Below, piece by piece: positions 1 to 52,385 of a stretch of 64,000 nt of DNA; the stretch's first letter is position 1, and the number at the start of each line of letters is the position of its first letter. A program made the position numbers and the translations under genes. The notes under the pieces were generated by a model. The model saw only the letters and a program-made list of their open reading frames with translations. It had not been told where the DNA came from and made no database searches. This DNA is from Bicyclus anynana (lineage: Eukaryota > Arthropoda > Insecta > Lepidoptera > Nymphalidae): NCBI RefSeq assembly GCF_947172395.1, contig NC_069104.1, positions 10,877,355-10,941,354 on the forward strand. Direction: 5' to 3'.

Positions 1-1268
1 CATGATAATAGTTACCTGTAGTCAATGAATAAATATTGCACCTGTGCGTTAATCTCACCATGAGATTGGCCGAAAAGAAAAACATTTCAGTCGGGAGCAT
101 ATTATAATTATTATATAGAAATAAAATATCACAGAACTTGTAATACGAGAACCATAATATAATTCTTTCACACGACTTTCACGTACTAAACAGGCCCAAT
201 AAGGCACTCGAACCACGTTCTGGAGTAGGTTATACTGCGGTAGATTTTTTCTCGTGTGTTTTCGAGAAAAACTTAATTGAATCCCACAATGTTACCGAAT
301 GTTAGCATTTATAAAGGGGTTTTGGAAAGTTCTGTTATATGGTAACTCATCTTGCTTTTCCATATTTTATATTAGCTGCACCTCAGGAATTAGTTTGCCT
401 AGATCCTGGTGGAATATCAGTGTATTGGAATTCTATTCTAGTGACTATCTCTGTAACAAAGTTCATGTAGATTATTTCAGCCATTGAGTAACGAACATTC
501 ATAATTAGTACTTTTCTGTAATTTTATTACATTGTTTGCGCGTGTTCCATAAGAAGCCATTGTACCGTATAAATAGTTAATGGATTTATTTTTCCCAACG
601 AAATATTTCGGTTTCCTAAACACGTAGACAGAGAAGTTTAATAGACAAATATATATAGCAACCCTAAACAAAATAATTTGTGCTCGATTTCTGTAAAGAT
701 CCAATTAATAAAAGACAGTAAGGTTCGATATTAGGTGTAATAACGCAAGACGTATTCTCAAGCACTACGACGGGTTAAACAAGTTTGACAATCTTCAATT
801 AGTAATGTTTTTTTTTAAAATTACATTTATATTAAAAAGACGAAAGATTGTATTTAAGTGTGTGTGTTTGTTACCATCACGCCCGAAACTACTGAACGGG
901 TTTGTAGCGTGTTTTGTATTTAAAATTTAAAATAACGTTAAAATCGAATATCATTTGGCATACCACTCAGTTGTCTATTTATTTCTCTGTCTACGCCTAA
1001 CTATGATATTAAATGGCACTAGTTGGCTAAAAACAAAACAAGGCACAGCATCATTAAAGGATGACTCGTTTATGTCAGTTGTAAAATCTTAAATGATACA
1101 ATTTGCTGGTTGAGTTGCCGCAATGACAAATGCTTCTGAAGGCGACGTGATTAGCGTGTGAGACTGATTGTTTGATGAATGACTTCACACATGCCACTGT
1201 TGCTCAAATTGCGGTGAAACGACGATGAAACGGTTAAGGGCAAGTGCACACATCCGGCTACTTTGCCA
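1..1268. other. No gene recognised
   Basis: AT-rich sequence with only short open frames and no recognisable protein similarity. It may be intron or 5' flank of Dys. No promoter can be claimed. Confidence 0.6.
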
Positions 1269-1756
1269 GCCTCCGTGGCGCAGTGGTATGCGCGGTGGAA
1301 ATACAAGACAGAGGTGGGCAGATTGAGTTTTTCTTAATTGGTTTAGGTCTGGCTGGTGGGAGGCTTCGACTGGCTAGCTACCACCCTACCGGTAAAGTCG
1401 CACCGCCAATGGATTAAGGCTGGTTTTAGAGTCACGCTGTCAAGACGCTGACCATCGGCGCTGACAGGCGAAATGTATGAACTCGTAGGGAGCGTTTCAG
1501 AATAACGCGTAGCTGTCAGCGCGTGCGGTGGTCGGCGCGCTAAGCGCTGAGCTGTCAGCGCCGACGGTCAGCGAGACTCTAAAACCAGCTTTATCGTTCC
1601 GGTACGATGTTGTGTAGAAACCGAAAAAGGTGTGTATCCTTGTGGATTTTCATCCTACTCCTAACAAGTAAGTCCGCTTCCATCTTAGATTGCATCATCA
1701 CTTACCATCAGGTCAGCTTCTAGTCAAGGGCTAACTTGTAACAAATAAAAAAAATA
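1269..1756 (+). mobile_element. SINE-A copy interrupted by a 172-bp inverted-repeat element
   Basis: SINE-A is a tRNA-derived family of about 300 bp with box A tggcgcagtgg and, in most copies, box B ggttcgatccc, ending in aacttgtaaagaataaaaa. Here box B is deleted, and the body is split by the element at 1419-1590. Polymerase III parts are not intact. Confidence 0.88.
1419..1590. mobile_element. MITE nested in SINE-A
   Basis: Ends ggctggttttagagtc and gactctaaaaccagct are inverted copies, and the inner arms (gctgaccatcggcgctgaca / tgtcagcgccgacggtcagc) also pair. The whole 172 bp folds on itself. No coding. The target duplication is not clear. Confidence 0.85.
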
Positions 1757-2377
1757 ATAAGAACATGTCCTGTGTACTAGGTGTAGGTGTTTCAAATAAA
1801 TTAAAAATATACCGATTTTAAAAATTCCTTTACCACTTGAAAGCTACGTTATTTGTGAGTGTCATTAGCAATTTTTTATTCTTGTAATCTCACGGGAACG
1901 GGAACTACGCATGAAACCGCAAGACGTGGGTTAGTAGACTACTAAAATTGAACCGGCCTTATGTGTATATTATTTGTTTATGGGATCGATCGCAGCGTAG
2001 TGTGCGCCTGGCTTAAGACGCTTGCATAAGGACTGTGCATAATAAGATGAATGAAAGCAAGTAATTTATTGGCAAGGCACGCGAGAATGTCATTAGCTAG
2101 GGGAACAACATGTCTCAGTACCCACATGACCATTAGGGACAATTGTTTCTTAACTTTTTTTAAATTCTTACTTGGAAGTTAGTTACATTATTCAAGCATC
2201 GTTATAGATTAACAGTGGCTTAAAGTCGTAGGGGTGCCCCCAGGGGATTGTTCACCCGCTGAGGGTCAAAGGAGAATGCCAGATCCTGACCCAGTCCTCA
2301 CTCGGAATGTTGCGGAAAATGTAGATGTACTAATTATATTAAATTTTTAAATAATTGTTTTTTAATAAACCATTTTT

Positions 2378-3612
2378 AACCGACTTCCAAAAAGGAGGAG
2401 GTTCTACGTTCGACTGTATGTATGTTTTTTTTTTTTTTTTTTTTTTTTTTATGTATGTCCAGCGATAATTCCATCATTTGTGGACCGATTTTGAAAATTC
2501 TTTTTTTGTTTTGAAGGGTTTGATTCCAGGGTGGTCCCATTTTTTTCATGTCAGGATCTGATGATGGCATCCTGGAGAAATCGAGGGGATCTTTTGAAAA
2601 TTGTAGGGACGGCTAGTGCGTTTGTTAGTGTTTCCATAAGGTATTTTAAACCACTACAATTTTATGAAGGTCTGGAGTTGGTCTGATGATGGAGCCAAAA
2701 CACAGACGATGGAACTCGTCAACGATTTACAGCAGGTACCTTTTGTTTGGGTTTGATTTATTTGTATTGATGAGAACTTTCCACCTAGATGGGTTGTGAC
2801 TGTATTAAGGGTCTGATGATGAAGACGAAGGATAGTTAAGGGAACTCCTCGACGGTTCACAGTAGCTACCTTGTGTTTTGACTTGATAATTTTGTATTGA
2901 TGAGAACTTTCCACCTGGATAGGTTGTGACTGTATTAGGGGTCTGGTGACGAAGATGAAGGATAGTTAAGGGAACTCCTCGACGGTTCACAGTAGCTACC
3001 TTGTGTTTGGACTTGATCAATTTTATATTGATGAGAACTTTCCAACCATGTGGATTGTGACTGCATAGGGGGTCTGGTGATGAAAACGGAGGACAGTCAC
3101 CTTTCATGTTTTTCTGAATATTCATATTACGTGTGGATAAAGGGGGAGTAAAATTTTGTATATGAGTTAAGGTAGTATTTTTAAAATTGGGATTGTAGGA
3201 CTTAGATACTTATTATAAAAAAATAACGTTTCAACTAATGCTTATTTATTTTTGTTCACACTCTGTAGGTGTGCTAACACTAAAAATTAAAAAATAAAAA
3301 TTTTAATAAAAAAAATTCAACCGACTTCCAACTCAAAAATTAACTTAAACTAAAAAGCAAAAAATAACATCTTACCTATGTGCTACCTTCTGATCAGTTT
3401 GAAGGCGGTGCCAATCTAGTGTCATGTTTTAATTAAAGCCGTTTATGAAAGAACCACAGAAATTTTGTAATTTAAACGGCTTAAATTAAAACATCACTGG
3501 CTTGGCACCGCCTTCAAACTGATCAGAAGGTAGCACATAGGTAAGATGTTATTTTTTGCTTTTTAGTTTAAGTTAATTTTTGAGTTGGAAGTCGGTTGAA
3601 TTTTTTTTATTA
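2378..3612 (-). mobile_element. Element X copy 1 (tandem repeat plus palindrome)
   Basis: Bounded by aaccgacttcc (2379) and ggaagtcggtt (about 3584). Contains a poly-T run, about four tandem units of about 130 bp (2660-3130, marked by gatgagaactttcca), and a palindrome at 3304-3612. A second copy lies inverted at 56455-57943. Short open frames in it, such as one with a poly-Lys run, are products of the repeat and not genes. Confidence 0.88.
3304..3612. repeat. Near-perfect 309-bp palindrome of element X
   Basis: Left arm (aattcaaccgacttccaact through gccgttt) is mirrored by the right arm (aaacggctt through ggttgaatttttttt) with only a few mismatches and a roughly 25-nt spacer. If transcribed it would form a long RNA duplex. 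Confidence 0.92.
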
Positions 3613-5378
3613 CTGTTAAACTCCGGAATAAAAATCTGCCAAAAAAAGTAATTATATCCATTACGTTATTTCCTCATAGCTGACATTGTTTACTTATTTT
3701 TTAAAAACCTTATTTCAACCTTGGGTTCGAGCCCTTTAGAGCGTTTTTAGTGCATTCTAATATTTTATGTTCAAAATGGCTAGAATCCAGAACTGCGAAG
3801 TCAGATCAAAATGTAAAAATAAACTGTCATAACACTGTCAAACTATCAAAACTCGTAATAGACACCTCGGAGTAATTTGAAAATAATAAAATCACGTTTT
3901 TTTTAATGTATTGCATGTGGTAAGTGCTTCTGTATTTACAAAAAAACCAATCACGACGCTTTATCGTTATCTACTTCATAATAAACTGCACATATACCTA
4001 ACCTTGAAATCAAAATTCAACTTGGATTTATTTTCATACCCCTAGTTATAAAGGGTTATAAGGTAATATTTGTTTAATAGTACAAAAAATCCAATAAAAT
4101 GATATATAATATATTGTTGCAAATTATTTTTTTTAGTGGGTCAAACTTCTATACATTGTCTGGCATTGTCCTTTTAACTCTATGCGTTTGAGTATTCGAC
4201 ACTCGGCGGGCGTGCCTTGCCAATAAATTACTTGCTGGATCCTAAATAAATTATTTCTGCAATAACAATATTTAGATAAATTGTTTTTTTTATAGCACAA
4301 ATACTTATATCATATAGATGTGCTCTGTGATTTCTCTCGTGTTGAACTATCTCTTTTATAGACTACATTAATTTTTAAATAATAGGCTGTCCAAAACTGA
4401 AAGATATTTTCAAATTCTTGAAAGAAACGAGAGAGTATCCAACCTTTTATTTATTGTGTTAAAATATGTGTATGGTGCGAAACCGAAGACTGCTAACAAT
4501 GGCATAATATTAAATCTTAGAGGCGAATAAAATTTTTACCTAAATTGATTTAAATTATACCAAAACTTACCTTATGGATTGGAGACAAACTTATAATCGT
4601 TCAGTCTTTAATTTTGATTCATCGCGATGGTTTACGACCTATTTCCGACTTGTTTCTAAAACTAATACCTTTCAAATTCAACAAAAACGTCGGTTCTCTT
4701 ACTAACTAATGACAGATCCAATCGATGACTTGATCACGTGACCTGTCGATAGTGCGAAGCGTTAGCGTTTGTAGAAAAACAATCGATGCGCCACAGGGCT
4801 ACAGTCCAGGGGTGCTATTCCGCTATATTACACTAGTCGACGAACTTTTCGCCTATAACACGTCGTATTCGAATTTGAACTTTATGTTTATAGGATGGAA
4901 CATAAAATGTCTCTAGCAACGAATTTGCCATGGAAACGAACGATGTCTCAGCGCTGTGTTTTTGCAGAATGCAGGTCTTGACCGTGCGTAGTAATGACAC
5001 TTAAAATAATAGCTTGAATCCAGCATTGAATGAACGCACTAGAGTCATTAAGATAAAAAAAAAAGTATAGCTTCCGAAGCAAACGATCTTTTATCTGTTA
5101 GCATTCTATGTAAGTAAACACTTGTTGGAAGCAAGTGGTGTTTTTTATGAAGAGAAATCTCGTCGGCATCGCAGCGTGGCGGCTAGTATGGCATCCCGGC
5201 CGCGTGTCTATAGAATATAAAAAAAGAAAATAAACGGACTTAGACGCGTTCTAACCTAGTCCTTTTGTTGTTCAGCTGACTTATTCACTATTTTGGTCTT
5301 TATAATCAACCTATTGAAATAATCTATATTAATATTATAAAACTGAAGAGTTTAATTGTTTGTTTGGTCGTTATCAAC
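3613..5378. other. Unassigned AT-rich DNA with small repeats
   Basis: No supported gene. 4710-4810 (tcacgtgacctgtcgat, gcgaagcgttagcgtttgta) is a repeat whose inverted copy occurs at 14378-14500. Near 5335-5375 is a truncated minus-strand piece of dispersed repeat C. Confidence 0.6.
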
Positions 5379-5671
5379 CCATTATCAACCCATATTCGGC
5401 TCACTGTTTAGCTCGAGTCTCCTCTCAGAATGAGAGGGGTTAGGCCATTAGTCCACCACGCTGGCCCAATGCGGATTGGCAGACTTCACACACAGAGAAT
5501 TAAGAAAATCTCCGGTGTGCAGGTTTCCTCACGATGTTTTTCCTTCACCTTTTGAGACACGTGATATTTAATTTCTTAAAATGCACACAACTGAAAAGTT
5601 GGTGGTGCATGCCCCTGACCGGATTCCAACCTACCCAACCCAGGTCATATCCACTGGGCTATCACGGCTCT
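5379..5671 (-). mobile_element. SINE-B copy
   Basis: SINE-B is a second tRNA-derived family: head gagccgtgatagcccagtgg (box A tagcccagtgg), box B gggttcgaatcc, body gccaatccgcattgggccag and tail atgggttgatgatgatg. This copy is complete and reversed, inserted between pieces of dispersed repeat C. Confidence 0.9.
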
Positions 5672-5829
5672 ATCCCGTCGAAATACGGGGATAATATAAT
5701 TACTTATAGCTTATAGCCTTCCTCGATAAATTGGCTATCTAACACTGAAATCATTTTTCAAATCGGATTAGTACGAGATTAGCGCGTTCAAACAAACAAA
5801 CTCATCAGCTTTATAATATTAGTATAGAT
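5672..5829 (+). repeat. Dispersed repeat C fragment
   Basis: Matches the family with aatacggggataatatagcc, tcgataaatgggctatc and a tttataatattagtatagat end. Other copies: 37326-37525, 38698-38884, 44803-44925 (+) and 49958-50048, 54858-55072, 56148-56346 (-). Probably 3' ends of a non-LTR element, but unproven. Confidence 0.8.
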
Positions 5830-6130
5830 TAACCTACTCTGCATTGTTCCCAAGAAAGAATGTAGTGACATTTAGTAACACCTCAACGCCAAGCGAGAAT
5901 TGACTAATATGGGCTAGCGAGGAGGATGGATATGGGCATAACTTTCCATTTAATAGGGGCACCGCCCACGTGTGACCAGTGACCGCCCGTAGAAGGTCGA
6001 CGGATGGGTTAATATGGGGGAACAAGTCAAGTTTTTTTTATCATTTACTTATTATCATTTTACGATGATTTTGTTTTGGGTCACTGTTATGATGTATGTT
6101 TTTTTAACCGGTAGTCTACTTCGTTCGTAA
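5830..6130. other. No gene recognised
   Basis: About 300 bp with no repeat or protein similarity that I recognise. Confidence 0.5.
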
Positions 6131-6669
6131 TGCTAGCTACTCACTATCCAATAAGTTCTTGTGCCTGCAGTGCTAACTTTTATCGAATGACCTGCCGTTA
6201 TGTCAGCCACTGACGATAAAGTAAGCTCACATGCCTGCAGTTAGATCTGCACGGCTGCTACGGCTTGACGTTCGATAAAACTGACTGTGTGTTGGTCGCG
6301 ATGTGCGTGACATTAAGCAGATCGCGACCAACAGACGATTTGTATTATCGGATGTCCTGCCGTTATGTCAGCTACTGACAATCAAGTAAGCTCACATGCC
6401 TGCAGCGCTAATGGTTTGACGTTCGACAAAATTGATCGTGTATTGGTCGCGATGTGCAGGACATCAAGCAGATCGCGTCCAACAGACGATTATTCTTATT
6501 GGATGTCCTACCGTTATGTCAGCCACTAACAATCAAGTAAGCTCACATGCCTGAAGCGTTAATGGTTTGATGTTCGATAAAACTGATCGTGTTTTGGTCT
6601 CGATGTGCGTGACATCATGCAGATTAGCGTTGCAGGCACAAGAACTTATTTGATGGTGAGTGGCTAGCA
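6131..6669. mobile_element. MITE with about 41-bp inverted ends and internal tandem units
   Basis: Ends tgctagctactcactatcca and tgatggtgagtggctagca are imperfect inverted copies extending to caggcacaagaactta. TAA on both sides suggests a 3-bp target duplication as in PIF/Harbinger elements. Inside are three units of about 175 bp, each with ccgttatgtcag, agtaagctcacatgcctg and ggtcgcgatgtgc. Confidence 0.85.
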
Positions 6670-7289
6670 TAAAGGCTACTTCAGCTGTGGCTAGCGACGT
6701 GAAATAGATTTTTAACTAACAACTATACATTACAAATTGTACTAAATGGAAAATTCCTAGCCTAGCCTATAGCCTATAGCCTGATCATAATGTATTGTAC
6801 TAATATATCTAAGTACATACCAACATGACAAGGACATACCAATGAATAATATTATATTGCTATAAATAAAAAAAATATCAAAATCCAAATGAGAGGATGT
6901 AAACAAAGGAAATATAATCTCGAACGTGCAAAAAATGACCTTGACTCTCGTCTCACTGTTTTTTTGCATATTAATGTTTTTAGATATTAAATCATACGGT
7001 AGACGACAAGTGCATATAATATTGCAGTACACTTCCAGTCTTTTTATGAATATAATACGATACGACTCATTTGAAAAACTTTTGTTAGGCCGGTCGCGAA
7101 CGAATTAGGAAAAAAACCAATGTATCGTTTTTTTACACATAATACATTAAATGTACGTTTTCTGCCAACGGAATAACTTCCACGCGTACGTAACGAATGC
7201 GAGCCCTTGCGATAACATTGGTATATTTCAAATAAAGAAAAACTAGTTTCACTGAATTCCAAATCGAAATTACGCTTTAGGAAAACGAA

Positions 7290-7435
7290 TACGGAAAACG
7301 AATGTATGCGGGCTGTTTCCTTGAGAAGATTCGACGTTCGGGGTGTAGATCTACCTCGTGGCCGTTTGCCTTCCACATTTCCCACCACAATATTTTTTTC
7401 CAAGTTGTCGTTACCACGGCGTGATAAGTCCAAAA
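7290..7435 (-). mobile_element. Retrotransposon coding fragment
   Basis: On the minus strand the sequence reads NVEGKRPRGRSTPR, a C-terminal motif common to insect non-LTR reverse-transcriptase polyproteins. It is short, with no flanking coding continuity. The rest of 6670-7993 shows no supported gene. Confidence 0.65.
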
Positions 7436-7993
7436 TAACTGAAGATGCACTGTACACAGATGGTTGAGAGACTTGTTTTAATTTGAAGCTGTGAAAGAAT
7501 TGATACATTTGTACATAATATAAGTATATTAGATTGAGACAGATAAAAACAGTCTACATTTGCAGATCAGCAATCAATTACTGTTAGCATGTACCGTACT
7601 AATATTAAAATGAATCATCTTCCAATATACATTCGTGAATAATTTCTTGTCAGTCATTATAGACATTTTTTGTTGTTAACCAATAATATTTGGTGTTCCA
7701 AGGTCGGGCGCAAGGCTACAGGCAAAAGGTGCGGTGTAAAGTTGGGCTGGGTTCAGATGATCGTAGTTTGCCGTACTTGTTACGAAACATCAAAATTCAG
7801 GTTCGAAGTTTTTGATTGAAACACATGGTGACTCGTATAAGACTTTATTCCACTTCTTAATCCAATTATCAATACACACTTCCAAATGTAGGAATTGCGT
7901 TGTCCAAAATCGTAGCCGAGTTCACTATTGTTCACTTGTATCGCTGGTAACAATTGATTTTACTTCGCTTTGCTCCGAAAGTCAACTACCCCC

Positions 7994-8475
7994 TTGACTA
8001 CAATCTCACCTGATGTAAATGATGCAATCTAAGATGGAAGCGGGCTAACTTGTTAACAGGAGGATGAAAATCCACACCTCTTTCGGTTTTTACACAATGT
8101 CGTACCGAAACCCTAAATCGCTTGGCGGCACGTCTTTGCCGGTAGGTAACTAGCCACGGTATCGGTGAAGGAAAACATCGTGAGGAAACCTGCACACCAG
8201 AGAATTTCTTAATTCTCTGCGTGTGTGAAGTCTGCCAATCCGCATTGGGCCAGCGTGGTGGACTATTGGCCTAACCCCTCTCATTCTGAAAGGAGACTCG
8301 AGCTCAGCAGTGAGCCGTATATGGGTTGATAACGAACTAGCCACGGCCGAAGCCTCCCCCCTCACAAGCCAAATCTGGACAAATTAAGAAAACCTTAATC
8401 GGCCCAGCCGGGGATCGAACACAGGACCTTCGTCTTGTAATTCTACCACGTATATCACTGCGCCACGGAGGTTAT
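7994..8475 (-). mobile_element. SINE-A copy split by a SINE-B insertion
   Basis: Reverse-oriented SINE-A from its tail (gactacaatctcacctgatg) to its head (actgcgccacggaggtt). It is interrupted at 8160-8334 by SINE-B with a 12-bp target duplication. Confidence 0.9.
8160..8334 (+). mobile_element. 5'-truncated SINE-B with 12-bp target duplication
   Basis: aactagccacgg is present at 8148-8159 and again at 8335-8346, flanking a 175-bp SINE-B 3' part (tcggtgaaggaaaacatcgt through atgggttgataacg). Clean evidence of target-primed insertion into SINE-A. Confidence 0.93.
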
Positions 8476-8754
8476 CAAGGGTCTGGATCCTTAAAACCTG
8501 CTACCTCCCAAAGCGACCACGGTCCAAACTCCGTAATTGGCTACCGTGCTTACTCATGGTAGGAGCAAGAGTTAACAAACTTTCAGCTTTTATAAAATGA
8601 TGAAGGTCTGGGGTTCACGAAACTCACTAACTATAATATTTAGTTAGTTACTTATACTATGTCATTATATAACAGCGGATACAACATACACATTTATTTC
8701 TACATCAAATTTGCATGCCAGACAAGCGGCGTTACATAACAATGCAGTCGCAGC

Positions 8755-9690
8755 TTTATATCCGTCGGAGCGCATCTAACGGGATCTGTCACTACTCATT
8801 CCTGAGCATATCCAGTCTGCGATATATAGTCGAACGGCTGGCTCTGTTAGTGAGAGTGCTTTGGAATTACCTTGTGCTTCAGTTGAACATCGATAACATG
8901 AACTCGATTGCTTGTGGAGCGATTTGTGTGGAATTCTCTTTACTTTGCAATATCCTGAAGTAACCCTTTTGAAATTGAGATATCCTGAAGGAAGGGAAAA
9001 GAAGGAACCTTCTAAATTGTAGGCAATGTCTAAGGGGTCTATAATGTCGCATTGTTTTTGGAATGTTTGTTACACTGACTTGTAAAGCAAAATCTGTTAA
9101 CACTCATTTCTGGGCATATCCAGTCCAGTCTTCGATATATAGTCGAACATCTAGCTCTGTTAGTGAGAGTGCTTTGGTATTACTAGTGCTTCTATTGAAC
9201 ATCGATAACATGAACTCGATTGCTTGTGGAGCAATTTGTGTGGAATTCTCTTTACTTTGCGATATCCGATCCGATGAATTTGAGATATGTCCTGAAGAAA
9301 GGGAAAGGAAGGAATCTTCTTTTACTGTGACATATCCTGAAAAAAGGGAGAGAAAGGAAACTTCTTTTGCTTTGAGATATCTTGAAGACAGAAAGGAAGG
9401 AAACTTCTGTTTACTTTGGGATATTCTGAAGGAAGGAAACTTCTTAATTGTAGGCAATATATTGGGGGTCTATCATGAATTTTTGCTTAACCGTTATAGA
9501 TGTCGCGTTGTTTTTGGAATATTTGTTACACTGACTTGTAAAGCAAAGGCAAAAATTTGTGTGAATTTCTTGTTGCCTTCAAATATCCTATAGGAAGGGA
9601 AATTCTTAATTTTGGGCGACGTCTTTCTTTAGGAAACATGAATTTTTAGTCAAACATTTTAGATGTCACATTGTTTTTGAAATCATCGTT
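8755..9690 (+). repeat. Irregular tandem repeat block
   Basis: Two long copies share gatatatagtcgaac, gttagtgagagtgctttgg and gaacatcgataacatgaact (8820-8960 and 9135-9265). Three copies share ttgtttttggaat near 9050, 9508 and 9670. Smaller units of 35-45 bp (atatcctgaag.aagggaaa..aaggaa) fill 8960-9460. A 176-codon open frame at 9063-9593 is made entirely of repeats. Confidence 0.85.
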
Positions 9691-11319
9691 ACCTAATATT
9701 TTCTTCCTTCGTCCTTCTATGAAATGACGACGAAATTGATGAGAATGTAAAATCAAGGGAGATATGCGAATATACTAGTTTGTAAAAGAACCTCGTATCT
9801 GCTAAGGGGTATACGGGAGTGAGCCGTGATGATATTATGTATTTCTTCCTTTAGGTCTACTTTGAATTATATTAGTTGACATATATGAAATTGAGGGTCT
9901 ATGTAACAACTTCGTGGATATCACACAGTAGGTAGATGACATTTCGCAGTTGATTAGACGTTGATTCTAAAGGTTTTTAATAAAGACCAAATTAGTGATT
10001 GTGAAATTGACAATACGAGTACCTACGTATGTAAAAAATCCCAGTATCTAAACGTTGCTCAACGACCAACGATTGAAGCTGATTTATATTTTCCATTTAT
10101 TAATGGGACGATCGGGTTTCCATTGTCCAATTGATAGTCTATTTCAATTTGCTGCACCAACTTGTTAGTTTCAGTTTACAAGAGAATATTATTTACATTC
10201 GGAGTTATTTCTAACTTCAAGTATAACTAAATAGTGTAGTGCCTTTCTTTAGGATCCTACTGTTCGACTGTTTAATTGCGTGGTTTTCTCTTATTGTCGT
10301 ATTTGACGTTACCTTTATGTAAGCTACATGTATCTTGATAGTTTCAAGATAACACTAGAAATTAGTGCTATCAATTATTATTAGTGCAACTTAGTATTTT
10401 CTCCTACTTTGCTACTGCAACCGGTTTATTTGAATTTGCTGTTATAACTTACTTTATCGTAAAAATTTAGGCTATATACATCTCAGAACGTTCTTTTAGA
10501 TTTTAAAAGAAATAATTTCTATCTATCTTAAATTTTTTTCTAATACTTAGACTGGCCGTTATAGATTACTTTATTCTCAGGCGTAGCTAGTAGATCTTTC
10601 TAGATTTCTATTAGCAAGCCTATATTTTTAACAGCACTGTTATAATGAATATGGGCTGCAGTAAACATGTCTCACATGTTACGTTAGATTTATCGGTTAC
10701 TCGCTAATTCGGTGCTAACTCACTTGTGCTCAGTATCTTGGTCAGTCGTATCAATCGCATTCACCTCAAAGCCCACATTGGATATCGATTTCGAGGTTTC
10801 AATAGTTACTTACCTAAGTGCTAATTCTAGTTCTCCATCGAAGCTATTGTATTGTGATTTTGTAGCTTAATGTTCTATTTGTTATAAAGTTCTAAGAGTT
10901 AATGTGTTGATGTTATAGTGGTACAAAAGTTAGGAAAAGTAATTTGAAGGAAGAACTGCTTCTAGTACTAACTAGAGAATTAAATTGAACTAATAGAATC
11001 ATACTAACAGAACCGATAAAGTGAAATTTAATAAGACATCGCAATGAGTATTGTTTTTATTTGAAGAGATTCGAATTAAAGAAGATTTTATAAGTCAACT
11101 CTCAACGAAGTCAGGAACTTAATCATAATTCTCATTAATTATTTAATATGGAAGTATGCAATACAAAGAACTGTTGAAAATATGGAGCGTAAAGAGAAAT
11201 TAAAATGGTAGAATGTTAACATTATTGAAAACATGGGAAGTGTTGGTTGGATCGAGATTGAATTTGGAAGATTGTGACGACTTTTGTAATTACTTAATTT
11301 ATATAAAGTAACAGTAGAT
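9691..11319. other. No gene recognised
   Basis: AT-rich, few open frames, no repeats that I recognise. Probably the intron upstream of the first CH1 exon. Confidence 0.55.
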
Positions 11320-11537
11320 TGAGAGCCGTGATAGCTTGGATATGACTTCTGCATTCGTTACAGAGGGCGTAGGTTCGAATTCGGTCCGGGGCATGCACCT
11401 TCAACTTTTCAGTTATGTGCATTAAAAAGAAATTAATTATCACGTGTCTCAAACGGTGAAGCATAAACATCGTGAGGAAGCCTGCATACCAGAGAATTCT
11501 CTTAAGTAATTCTCAAGTTGTGTGAAGTCTGAGTTAA
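11320..11537 (+). mobile_element. SINE-B copy, 3'-truncated
   Basis: gagagccgtgatagcttgga, box B aggttcgaatt and ctcaaacggtgaagcataaa match SINE-B, ending after tgtgtgaagtctg. Lies about 280 bp upstream of Dys exon 1 of the window. Confidence 0.88.
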
Positions 11538-11817
11538 AGATGACGTTGAACAGTTGATTCAATTACCCACAAAATTATTCAGTTACAAATACTTTAACAA
11601 TAACATTTTACCTTTAAGTAGAATCCTAAGATACCTAATCACTTGAAAATGTTTTTACTTACTTAAAAAGTTTTATTTTTAACTAAATGACTGTACAATG
11701 GAATGCTCTAAGAGTCGATAAAAATATCGATATGTGATATGATGTTTTGATCAACATAGAATATATTTTAATTGCCTACTTTGTATAAAATAACAAGTTT
11801 CTTTGTTTTCTTTGCAG

Positions 11818-51757
<39,940 letters not shown>

Positions 51758-52013
51758 GTGAGTCAGTCAGTCTGAGTCAGAGTGAGGCATTGTTGGTGTT
51801 GGATGGATAAGTAAGGATCTTAGAGCCCCCGCTCATTGGCAACTTTTAGTTGGCCGACCAAGTTGCCGAGTATACTAACAGGTATAGCGATATATGACAG
51901 CCCACACATTAACAGCAACTAAATCGCCGCAACTAATAAATTGGACGCCGATCGCATCAGAGTAGTAGGTATGCAGGTTTCCTCACGATGTTTTCCTTCA
52001 CCGTACTTCCTAC

Positions 52014-52172
52014 TATACTACTAATATTATCAACGCCAAAGTTTGTATGGATGTTTGGATATTTGTTACTCTTTAACGCCACAAGTGTTTTACTCATTTG
52101 ACTGAAATAAAATGAAGATGGTAATAGTCTGGATCAACAACTACTCTTTGCCTCGAAAAAATCCATGGTTGC
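52014..52172 (-). repeat. Dispersed repeat D fragment
   Basis: Reversed repeat with tactaatattatcaacgcca and gtttgtatggatgtttgg, then aaaaatccatggttgcc, as in 21488-21692. Confidence 0.7.
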
Positions 52173-52385
52173 CTTCAAAAAAGCAATGGATATGATGGTA
52201 TGAGTGTTTGTTGCACTTAACCCTCATCATTGCTTTTCACCAGGCATGATTGTAGTCAAGCGCAACTCTATTGAGATTTCAAAAAAAACAATAGTCTTAA
52301 AAACATGAACGAAAGACTTAAATAAACCAAAACCGCCGATTTCGTTTATTTTATGAGACGAAAGAACGACATATGACAGCCTATT

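Larger units (their letters stand above)
2057..4235. mobile_element. 2.2-kb composite with 26-bp perfect terminal inverted repeats
   Basis: gcaagtaatttattggcaag plus gcacgc at 2057-2082 is exactly the reverse complement of 4210-4235. Between them lie the tandem/palindrome element (2378-3612) and unidentified AT-rich DNA. No transposase is present. A target duplication could not be identified. Confidence 0.75.

Noticed and set aside
2654..3125. Repetitive proteins on the minus strand, also at 56936-57516
   Set aside because: Several overlapping frames repeat the same peptide because the DNA is a tandem repeat; no promoter, splice or family support.
9063..9593. 176-codon open frame
   Set aside because: Built from internal tandem repeats of 8755-9690 with no protein-like conservation between copies.
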